Shown here in pieces: positions 55,253 to 62,544 of a stretch of DNA of 64,000 bases (the stretch's first letter is position 1; each line of letters starts with the position of its first letter). The DNA comes from Calothrix membranacea FACHB-236 (GTDB lineage: Bacteria > Cyanobacteriota > Cyanobacteriia > Cyanobacteriales > Nostocaceae). The translations under genes and the position numbers were made by a program. The DNA lies in NCBI RefSeq assembly GCF_014696315.1, contig NZ_JACJPX010000012.1, positions 62,001 to 126,000 on the forward strand, in the 5' to 3' direction. The notes beneath the pieces were generated by a model, which saw only the letters and a list, made by a program, of their open reading frames with translations, was not told the origin of the DNA and ran no database searches.

Positions 55253-55363
55253 TTATTTGTAAAGCTCTGTAGCTAAACGCCAAGCTAGAAGCCCTGGAAG
55301 CAGCGCTACGACTAAAGCGATGTAAACTTGAGAATCTGAGAGAGATGTTACGGCTAGGAACAT
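55253..55363 (-). CDS. psaM: Photosystem I reaction centre subunit XII
   Basis: 36 residues, MFLAVTSLSDSQVYIALVVA then LLPGLLAWRLATELYK. The C-terminal half is the conserved PsaM signature (ALLPxxLAxRLxTELYK), a single membrane helix at the trimer-facing edge of photosystem I. Start supported by GGAGG 7 bp upstream (complement of 55371-55375). The product has a few extra N-terminal residues compared with the usual 30-31; an alternative internal start is not present. It sits upstream of the Slr1601-type gene on the same strand. Confidence 0.92.
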   Translation of the reverse strand: MFLAVTSLSDSQVYIALVVALLPGLLAWRLATELYK

Positions 55364-55519
55364 AGGAAACCTCCTAAACTCAATCGATTATTTGAATAGT
55401 TCGTTTACTACTTTTCCTTGTTTTGCAAGAATTGTGGAATATCTTGTAACAAGATGCAACAAAAGCAGTGTTCCATCAGTATCTATTATTTATTCTTTTT
55501 AAACAAAATATATAAATCT

Positions 55520-56779
55520 ATGAATTTATTTCTGGGGATAGACTTCGGTACCTCTGGTGCAAGGGCGATTGTGATTGACGCTGAAGCTTGCATCAAAGCA
55601 GAGATGAAGTATCCTTGGGAGATTGACGGTGATTGGGTAGATTTGTGGCAGAAGGCTTTATTTACCCTTCTAGCATCCATTCCAGAGGCTTTACGGCAAC
55701 AAATTCAGGCGATCGCTATTAATGGGACTTCTTCAACTGTCTTGCTGGTAGACGGGGCTGGTAAGCCTGTAGACGCGCCTCTACTTTATAACGATGCGCG
55801 GGGATCAGTGATGCTGGAACAATTGAAAAGCATTGCCCCTGAAAATCATACTGTAGTTAGTGCTACTTCTAGCCTGGCGAAGTTGCTGTGGATGGCGCAG
55901 TTACCAACCTTTAACCAAGCCAGATATTTCCTGCATCAAGCAGATTGGCTAGCATTTCTGTTGCATGGACGCTTGGGTATTAGCGACTACCACAATGCTT
56001 TAAAACTGGGTTACGACGTTGAAGAGTTGCGATACCCCCAATGGCTAGAAAATTTGCAAATTCCTATCCAACTACCTGAAGTTTTACCTCCTGGTACACC
56101 TATTGCTGAATTAACCCCAGAAATTGCAGCTAAATTTGGTTTACCCCATGATTGCTTGGTATGTGCTGGGACTACAGATAGTATTGCCGCTTTTCTTGCT
56201 AGTGGTGCCAAATCCCCAGGGGAAGCAGTGACTTCCTTAGGTTCAACATTAGTACTCAAACTATTGAGTCGGACTCGCGTTGAAGATGCAAGATATGGAA
56301 TTTACAGCCATCGCCTGGGTGATTTGTGGCTGACTGGTGGTGCTTCTAATACTGGGGGTGCAGTGCTGCGGCAATTTTTTACTGACGCTGAGTTAAAAAG
56401 CCTGAGTAGTCAGATTAATGCTAGTACAGCCAGCCAATTAGATTATTATCCTTTATTGAAACCAGGCGATCGCTTTCCGATTAACGACCCCAATTTACCC
56501 CCACGCTTAGAACCCCGCCCAGATAATCCTGTGGAATTTTTGCATGGATTATTGGAAAGTATTGCCCGCATAGAAGCGCGTGGGTATGAATTATTACAGC
56601 AAATGGGCGCAGACCAGTTAACACAGGTTTATACTGCTGGTGGTGGTGCAGCGAATAATACTTGGACTGCGATTCGTGAAAGATATTTAAAAGTCCCTGT
56701 AGTTTCATCCAAAAATACAGAAGCAGCCTATGGGACAGCGCTTTTAGCCATGCGAGGAGTAGGGAGTGCTGAGTGTTGA
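55520..56779 (+). CDS. FGGY-family sugar kinase (D-ribulose kinase-like)
   Basis: 419 residues from the ATG at 55520, which puts the phosphate-1 motif FLGIDFGTSGARAIVID at residue 4; the upstream in-frame extension to 55418 has no family similarity. Other motifs: AIAINGTSSTVLLVDGAG, GTTDSIAAFLASGAKSPG, LGSTLVLKLL, TGGASNTGGAVL and AGGGAANNTWTAIR. Cyanobacterial/plant homologues (Synechococcus SePSK, Arabidopsis XK-1) phosphorylate D-ribulose; I infer the same substrate. Followed by the dispersed palindrome at 56787-56810, a likely terminator. Confidence 0.88.
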   Translation: MNLFLGIDFGTSGARAIVIDAEACIKAEMKYPWEIDGDWVDLWQKALFTLLASIPEALRQQIQAIAINGTSSTVLLVDGAGKPVDAPLLYNDARGSVMLEQLKSIAPENHTVVSATSSLAKLLWMAQLPTFNQARYFLHQADWLAFLLHGRLGISDYHNALKLGYDVEELRYPQWLENLQIPIQLPEVLPPGTPIAELTPEIAAKFGLPHDCLVCAGTTDSIAAFLASGAKSPGEAVTSLGSTLVLKLLSRTRVEDARYGIYSHRLGDLWLTGGASNTGGAVLRQFFTDAELKSLSSQINASTASQLDYYPLLKPGDRFPINDPNLPPRLEPRPDNPVEFLHGLLESIARIEARGYELLQQMGADQLTQVYTAGGGAANNTWTAIRERYLKVPVVSSKNTEAAYGTALLAMRGVGSAEC

Positions 56780-56786
56780 GAGTTGC

Positions 56787-56810
56787 AGAGACGCGATGAA
56801 TCGCGTCTGT
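56787..56810. repeat. Dispersed palindrome GAGACGCGATGAATCGCGTC
   Basis: A copy of the palindrome also seen at 1298, 24197 and 37961, positioned 8 bp after the kinase stop codon. It is followed by short CCCAGTCCCCAATC repeats to about 56872. Confidence 0.75.
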
Positions 56811-57029
56811 ACAAAAGTATTTGTCTCCCTCATCTCCCTTCCCCAATCCCCAGTCCCCAATCCCCAGTCCCCATTTCCATCAACTTCAGCTGAAGCTGTA
56901 AGAGTTGATCTAGCATAGGGAAAAGCCTGTTAAGATGGCATATTTGCCCATGTTATATTTGGGTAGATTTTTCAGAACACTTACTGATCAATCACTTTAG
57001 CAATCACTTCGCCAATGGTTTAGCAGCCG

Positions 57030-58859
57030 ATGTCGCCTAATCAAGTTCCCAATCAATCAGAACAACCTGCAAAAATGTATTTACCTCGTAGCAGCGAATC
57101 GGAAAACTTAAAAAAAATCCGCCACACTGCTTCCCATGTGATGGCTATGGCTGTACAAAAGCTGTTTCCCAAGGCGCAAGTAACAATTGGCCCCTGGATT
57201 GACAATGGCTTTTATTATGATTTTGACAATCCAGAACCATTTAGCGATAAGGATTTAAAAGCCATCACCAAAGAGATGGTAAAAATTATTAATCGCAAAT
57301 TACCAGTAGTTCGGGAAGAAGTCAGCCGGGAAGAAGCTGAACGTCGGATTCAGGAAATTAAAGAGCCATACAAGTTAGAAATTCTGGCAGATATCAAGGA
57401 AGAACCAATCACGATTTACCACTTGGGGAATGAATGGTGGGATTTGTGTGCGGGGCCGCATTTAGAAAATACCAGCGAAATTAACCCCAAAGCGATTGAA
57501 TTAGAAAGCGTTGCGGGTGCTTATTGGCGGGGTGATGAAACCAAAGCCCAACTACAACGAATTTACGCTACTGCTTGGGAAACTCCCGAACAATTAGCTG
57601 AATATAAGCGGCGCAAAGAAGAAGCACTACGAAGAGATCACCGCAAATTAGGTAAAGAACTGGGTTTATTTATATTTTCTGACCTTGTGGGGCCGGGTTT
57701 ACCTTTATGGACTCCCAAAGGAACTTTGCTACGGAGTCTGTTAGAAGACTTTTTGCAAAAGGAACAGCTAAAACGCGGCTATTTACCTGTAGTCACCCCC
57801 CATATCGCCAAAGTAGATTTATTTAAAATCTCTGGACATTGGCAGAAGTATAAAGAAGATATGTTCCCCTTGATGGCGGAGGATGAAGCAGCTGCGGCGT
57901 TAGAAAATGGCTTTGTAATGAAGCCAATGAATTGTCCTTTCCATATCCAAATATATAAGAGTGAATTGCGTTCCTATCGGGAACTACCAATGCGTTTGGC
58001 AGAATTTGGTACTGTTTACCGCTACGAACAATCAGGGGAATTAGGCGGTTTAACGAGAGTACGCGGTTTTACCGTGGATGATTCTCACCTCTTCGTCACC
58101 CCCGAACAGCTAGACAACGAATTCCTCAGCGTGGTGGATTTGATTTTATCGGTATTCAATAAACTGCAACTGAAGAACTTTAAAGCCAGACTCAGTTTCC
58201 GCGATCCGGCTAGCGATAAATACATTGGTTCAGATGAAGCTTGGGAAAAATCTCAAGGTGCAATTCGCCGCGCTGTGGAACAGCTAGGGATGGAACATTT
58301 TGAGGGAATTGGGGAAGCAGCTTTTTATGGGCCTAAACTCGACTTTATCTTTAGTGATGCCCTAGAAAGAGAATGGCAATTAGGAACTGTACAAGTAGAT
58401 TACAACCTACCAGAACGCTTTGAATTAGAGTACGTTGCTGAAGATGGTTCCCGTCAACGTCCAGTAATGATTCACCGTGCGCCTTTTGGTTCTCTGGAAC
58501 GACTAATTGGGATTTTGATTGAAGAGTATGCGGGTGATTTTCCCTTATGGTTAGCACCAGTACAAGTAAGATTGCTACCAGTTGGGGAAGCGCAAATTGA
58601 TTTTACAAAAGAAGTCGTCGCGAAGATGCAAGCTTTGGGCATTCGTGCCGAAGTGGATCTGAGTGGCGATCGCTTAGGTAAATTAATCCGTAATGCTGAA
58701 AAAGAAAAAATACCCGTAATGGCAGTTGTGGGAGCCAAGGAAGTTGAAACCAACAGCCTGAGTATTCGTACTCGCGCTTCTGGGGAATTGGGCGTGATTG
58801 TAGTTGATGAGGTTTTAGATAAATTGAAAACTGCGATCGCTAACTTCGAGAACTTCTAG
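57030..58859 (+). CDS. thrS: Threonyl-tRNA synthetase without TGS domain
   Basis: 609 residues. Editing domain (about 30-230) with HTASH (HxxxH) and CAGPH; class II core with motif 2 YRYEQSGELGGLTRVRGF, zinc Cys in MNCPFH, motif 3 GSLERLIGILIEEY; anticodon-binding domain from about 510 (VRLLPVGEAQIDFTKEVVAK). The N-terminal TGS (N1) domain found in E. coli is absent, as is usual for cyanobacteria. Charges tRNA-Thr and hydrolyses Ser-tRNA-Thr. No tRNA-like leader or T-box seen. Followed 70 bp later by a toxin-antitoxin pair. Confidence 0.97.
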   Translation: MSPNQVPNQSEQPAKMYLPRSSESENLKKIRHTASHVMAMAVQKLFPKAQVTIGPWIDNGFYYDFDNPEPFSDKDLKAITKEMVKIINRKLPVVREEVSREEAERRIQEIKEPYKLEILADIKEEPITIYHLGNEWWDLCAGPHLENTSEINPKAIELESVAGAYWRGDETKAQLQRIYATAWETPEQLAEYKRRKEEALRRDHRKLGKELGLFIFSDLVGPGLPLWTPKGTLLRSLLEDFLQKEQLKRGYLPVVTPHIAKVDLFKISGHWQKYKEDMFPLMAEDEAAAALENGFVMKPMNCPFHIQIYKSELRSYRELPMRLAEFGTVYRYEQSGELGGLTRVRGFTVDDSHLFVTPEQLDNEFLSVVDLILSVFNKLQLKNFKARLSFRDPASDKYIGSDEAWEKSQGAIRRAVEQLGMEHFEGIGEAAFYGPKLDFIFSDALEREWQLGTVQVDYNLPERFELEYVAEDGSRQRPVMIHRAPFGSLERLIGILIEEYAGDFPLWLAPVQVRLLPVGEAQIDFTKEVVAKMQALGIRAEVDLSGDRLGKLIRNAEKEKIPVMAVVGAKEVETNSLSIRTRASGELGVIVVDEVLDKLKTAIANFENF

Positions 58860-58928
58860 CAAAAAGTGGGCTGGTGATTAACCAGCCAAACAACAAAATT
58901 ACTAAAATGTAAGATTTTGCGAGGCGCT

Positions 58929-59156
58929 ATGCGTTCAATTGAGCAACTGACAGAAGAACTCTTAGCACTCCCTAGTGCATCTAGAGCACTCTTAGCAGAC
59001 AAGCTAGTTGAAAGTTTGGAATTTGATACCGATCCAAACATTCAATCTGCTTGGGTTACTGAAGCGATGAAACGAAGAGATCAGGTTCGCAACGGTTCTG
59101 TTCAGAGCATTCCAGGAGAAGAGGCTTTGGCTCAAGTGAGGCGATTGCTTGAGTAA
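58929..59156 (+). CDS. Addiction-module antitoxin component
   Basis: 75 residues from ATG 58929 (GAGG 4 bp upstream; a TTG at 58917 would add four). Sequence MRSIEQLTEELLALPSASRA then LLADKLVESLEF and a C-terminal toxin-binding helix. It matches the putative addiction module component family (TIGR02574/PF09720), short ParE-associated antitoxins. Its TAA stop overlaps the ATG of the toxin gene (TAATG), showing translational coupling. Confidence 0.9.
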   Translation: MRSIEQLTEELLALPSASRALLADKLVESLEFDTDPNIQSAWVTEAMKRRDQVRNGSVQSIPGEEALAQVRRLLE

Positions 59157-59446
59157 TGAGATACGTCTTTCACCCTCAAGCTCTCACAGAGTATACTGAG
59201 GCTGTTCAATACTATTTAGAACAACGGGTTGAGGTGGCGCAGGCGTTCATTGATGCTATTGAAGATGCAGTCTATCGGATTAGAGAATCCCCTACTCGCT
59301 ACATAGTTATTGATGAAGATGTTCGGCGATGTATGACACGCAAATTCCCCTATGGGATTCTCTATACAATCGAGCAAGATTACATTCTTATTCTGGCAGT
59401 GATGCATTGTAGCCGAGAACCTGGATATTGGAAAAATCGTAGATAG
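59156..59446 (+). CDS. RelE/ParE-family toxin
   Basis: 96 residues, ATG overlapping the antitoxin stop. Pattern YVFHPQALTEYTEAVQYYLE, then VRRCMTRKFPYGILYTIEQD and a closing VMHCSREPGYWKNR are typical of the ParE/RelE superfamily (plasmid stabilisation proteins). Members poison gyrase or cleave mRNA at the ribosome; which applies here cannot be told. Forms a type II module with the preceding gene. Confidence 0.92.
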   Translation: MRYVFHPQALTEYTEAVQYYLEQRVEVAQAFIDAIEDAVYRIRESPTRYIVIDEDVRRCMTRKFPYGILYTIEQDYILILAVMHCSREPGYWKNRR

Positions 59447-59576
59447 TTGTAGTTGCTAGCAGGCGAACACTGCACTGCAACTAATAGACCTGCCGCCGTT
59501 AAGCTTCATAGTGAAACCAATTTATTGCTTTAATAAAATTAAGAGCGATCGCTTAATTTTTAGAGCATTAGAGTTT

Positions 59577-59676
59577 CCCAGACTAACTGATTATCTGGTA
59601 AATTCAGATGAATGTCGTCTTGATACAATGCTTTATCGTTTGCATTTGAGTTGAGTATCGGTAATACATCGATATC
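59577..59676 (-). pseudogene. Fragment of a SGNH hydrolase C-terminus
   Basis: Reading leftward, this 100 bp encodes DIDVLPILNSNANDKALYQD then DIHLNLPDNQLV, against YIDVLPIFNSTANVKALYQD and HIHLNLQGNQLV in the intact gene at 60687-61670. DNA identity is about 75-80 percent over 60746-60845. No upstream coding part of that gene is present. It lies on the far side of the Rpn-type ORF from the intact copy, so the ORF sits between a gene and its broken duplicate. Confidence 0.8.
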
Positions 59677-59701
59677 AGATTATTATACTACCAATTAATT
59701 C

Positions 59702-60703
59702 ATGACAGAGGAACGCGAAAGAGCAGATCAAGATAGCCCTTGGAAGGAAGTTTTAGAAGCTTACTTTCCACAAGCAATGCAATTTTTCTTTCCGCAAACA
59801 GCTGCATTAATTAACTGGGAACGTCCCCACGAATTTTTAGATAAAGAATTTCAACAAATAGCCCGAGATGCCGAACAAGGAAGAAGATATGCAGATAAAT
59901 TAGTTAAAGTTTGCCACATCCAAGGTGAAGAGATTTGGCTATTGATACATATAGAAATTCAAGCAAAACCAGAATCAAACTTTGCCGAAAGAATGTTTTC
60001 ATACAATCTGCGAATTTTTGACAGATTCGGCAAACCAGCAATTAGTCTGGCTATTTTGTGTGATTCGGACTCGACATGGCGACCAACCCAATATAGTTAT
60101 AATTACCCTGATACCAAGCTGAACTTTGAATTTGGAACAGTCAAGCTTTGGGATTACCAAACACGTTGGACAGAATTAGAAGCTAGCGATAATCCTTTTG
60201 CAACGGTGGTAATGGCACATTTAAAAACACAACAAACCACCAAAAAACCGCAAGAACGCAAAACTTGGAAATTTAGTTTAATTCGACGATTGTATGAACA
60301 AGGTTGGCAAGAAAAAGATATTCGTAACCTTTATCGCTTTATTGACTGGGTTATGATTTTACCAAAAGCATTAGAAGTGGAGTTTTGGGAAGAGTTTAAA
60401 CAATTTGAACAGGAGCGAACTATGAGCTACATTACCACAGGTGAGCGCATTGGCTACGAGCGAGGAAGAGAAGAAGGTAAACAAGAAGGCAAACAAGAAG
60501 GTAAGCAAGAAGGTAGACAAGAAGGTGAACAAATTCTGGTTCTCCGACTATTACAAAAACGGGTTGGAAATTTACCCGAATCACTTCGCTTACGCATCCA
60601 AACTCTTTCTCTCAATCAGTTGGAAGAACTTGGTGAGGCATTGCTAGATTTCACAGCTATTGAGGATTTGTTTAACTGGCTAGACACTAATCAAGCACAG
60701 TAG
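59702..60703 (+). CDS. Rpn-type PD-(D/E)XK nuclease-family protein with DUF4351
   Basis: 333 residues. The N-terminal 200 residues are the Rpn/transposase-like PD-(D/E)XK core (ADKLVKVCHIQGEEIWLLIH, IEIQAKPESNFAERMFSYNL, RIFDRFGKPAISLAILCD). A helical middle follows, then a run of EGKQ/EGRQ units from a 12-bp DNA repeat (60470-60530), then a DUF4351 C-terminus (LLQKRVGNLPESLRLRIQTL, LEELGEALLDF). Homologues promote recombination or are mobile in bacterial genomes. Its last 17 bp overlap the stop of the SGNH gene on the other strand. Confidence 0.85.
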   Translation: MTEERERADQDSPWKEVLEAYFPQAMQFFFPQTAALINWERPHEFLDKEFQQIARDAEQGRRYADKLVKVCHIQGEEIWLLIHIEIQAKPESNFAERMFSYNLRIFDRFGKPAISLAILCDSDSTWRPTQYSYNYPDTKLNFEFGTVKLWDYQTRWTELEASDNPFATVVMAHLKTQQTTKKPQERKTWKFSLIRRLYEQGWQEKDIRNLYRFIDWVMILPKALEVEFWEEFKQFEQERTMSYITTGERIGYERGREEGKQEGKQEGKQEGRQEGEQILVLRLLQKRVGNLPESLRLRIQTLSLNQLEELGEALLDFTAIEDLFNWLDTNQAQ

Positions 60704-61670
60704 GAAGTTTCTCTTGCATCAATTCAATTAGCGATCGCTCTATGAGTTGGCTAACTAACTGATTACCTTGTAAATTCAGGTGAATGTGGTCTTGATACAA
60801 GGCTTTGACGTTAGCTGTTGAGTTAAATATCGGTAATACGTCTATATATTTAATCTGCTGTGCTTGAGTAAAGTCAGTTAAACGCTGACGTGCTTCTATT
60901 TCGTAATCGCGGGGGCCGGGATCGCCTATTTCTCGCAATAAGGGAGTCATCACTAGCAAAAATTGACTGTCACTTTCGTGGGTTAGCGCTTGAATTTTCG
61001 CGATCGCATCCAAATTAACTCCAACGCGATCGCCTGGTTCATTTTGCAAGGCTGTAATTTCAGGAATAGGCTTTTGCTTACTTAAATAGCGTTGCCAAAC
61101 TTCTACTAAAGCCAAGGGCGGTTTACGATCTGGATAGTTGCGATCGCGTCCTACTGGTAAGGATGTGGGAGCAGTAGCAAATAAGTCATCTGTATTAATT
61201 AATAAGACTACTGCCTGGGCTTTAAAATTCCCAAATTTTTGCAGATAAGCTAATTCATTTCTTGGCCCCCAAGAATTAGCTGATGCATTTAATACTTCAA
61301 CCTGTTGATACTTCTCAGTGTAGGCTGCACTTAAAGAACGCATCATCAATTCAGAGATGGTATTCTTTTGATCCGTCCACCAACCACCATTAGCGATAGA
61401 GTCTCCCAGAAGCAGCACTCGCAGAGGTGCAGGCTTTGGTGTAATCGGCCCGCTACGCATGGAATACTCGTTAATCTCAATGCGGTTTCCAAAGCGGCGG
61501 GTGCGCTGGTTAGGTGCTAACAAATAACCGATCTGCTGATCCCCGATGTAAATTAGCGGATTACCAAAACCGAACAGCGATCGCAATCCCACCTCGATTA
61601 CTAGCAATAATCCAATCACTACTGCCACAATGACCATCAGTGCTAACTTCACTGCAAAGACTCTCCACAT
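60687..61670 (-). CDS. Membrane-anchored SGNH hydrolase
   Basis: 327 residues. One N-terminal membrane helix (LALMVIVAVVIGLLLVIEVGL), then an SGNH fold outside the membrane: LLLGDSIANGGWW (Ser), NASANSWGPRNEL (Gly/Asn region), VVLLINTDDLF and DHIHLNLQGNQLV (Asp/His). Similar proteins act as O-acetylesterases or transferases on cell-surface sugars; substrate unknown. A broken copy of its C-terminus lies beyond the Rpn gene (59577-59676). Its final codons overlap the end of that convergent gene. Confidence 0.85.
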   Translation of the reverse strand: MWRVFAVKLALMVIVAVVIGLLLVIEVGLRSLFGFGNPLIYIGDQQIGYLLAPNQRTRRFGNRIEINEYSMRSGPITPKPAPLRVLLLGDSIANGGWWTDQKNTISELMMRSLSAAYTEKYQQVEVLNASANSWGPRNELAYLQKFGNFKAQAVVLLINTDDLFATAPTSLPVGRDRNYPDRKPPLALVEVWQRYLSKQKPIPEITALQNEPGDRVGVNLDAIAKIQALTHESDSQFLLVMTPLLREIGDPGPRDYEIEARQRLTDFTQAQQIKYIDVLPIFNSTANVKALYQDHIHLNLQGNQLVSQLIERSLIELMQEKLPTVLD

Positions 61671-62213
61671 TCATCTCATGCGGGAATAAAATAGCACATT
61701 TTTTCTGGAAGGTTGTCCATTGCCAAAGTCTATAGCCCAGATTTAATCTGGCTTGTAATCTCTATGGCAAAAAATCTATCAATAAACTTTTAGTAATAAA
61801 TTATACTAAAATTTTGTATTTCTTTGGAATGATTTATTCTTCAGCTTGCTAAATATTTTATTAAGCATTATTACAAAAATATTAAATTAATAAGGTATAA
61901 AAAATAGCATATTTTGCGTTGAAAGCTGTTTATGGCTAAAACCTAATTCAGAATCACAAATGTTCCTGACAACCTCTAAGGATAAGAATGTACAAGCATA
62001 CCCAGAAGATTCTTCTTCCCCTAATCCCCAGTCCTGAGCGTGCAATTTCTAGTATAAAATTCCCCCTAACTCCATAGGCAGATATAGAGTTAGATGAGTT
62101 ATCGTTGCAAAGCTTAAACAAAATAATAATGATGATTTAGCACTATCTTTAAACAGAAGGACTACAATCAAAACGGACAAATTAGTACCGTAACCAAGGA
62201 GGCATACACTGCT
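61671..62213. other. Intergenic region between divergent genes
   Basis: AT-rich, with low-complexity TATT runs at 61800-61900. A strong SD AAGGAGG lies about 11 bp before the ATG at 62214. No gene recognised. Confidence 0.4.
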
Positions 62214-62354
62214 ATGTCCGACTTAAATCGTGGAATTATGAAATTTGAGGGCGCTGACTCTCCAAAAGTGGTCACTATCTCTACCGTGCTGCTATTGGGG
62301 TCAATTGCTGCTCTAATTATTTGGGCCCTACAAGCAGCCTATGCGCTAAACTAA
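62214..62354 (+). CDS. Single-helix small protein of unknown function
   Basis: 46 residues: a soluble start MSDLNRGIMKFEGADSPKVV and one membrane helix TISTVLLLGSIAALIIWALQ ending in AAYALN. AAGGAGG precedes the ATG, which supports translation. It has the look of the small one-helix proteins of cyanobacterial photosynthetic complexes, but I cannot assign it to a named subunit. A longer gene begins 190 bp downstream on the same strand. Confidence 0.75.
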   Translation: MSDLNRGIMKFEGADSPKVVTISTVLLLGSIAALIIWALQAAYALN

Positions 62355-62544
62355 GTAATTAGCAGCTTAGTATTTGGTAGCTTAGCAGGACACTGGTAAA
62401 AGCTTCTGCCCTAGCCAAGTGTCCACTGCTCAACCCGATAAAAGCGCCCTTAAAAGCATCAATAAAATTTCCCACCGATTTTAGATTTGAGATTTGAGAT
62501 GCAAAATGCAAAATGCAAGATAAATCTAAAATCCAAAATCCAAG

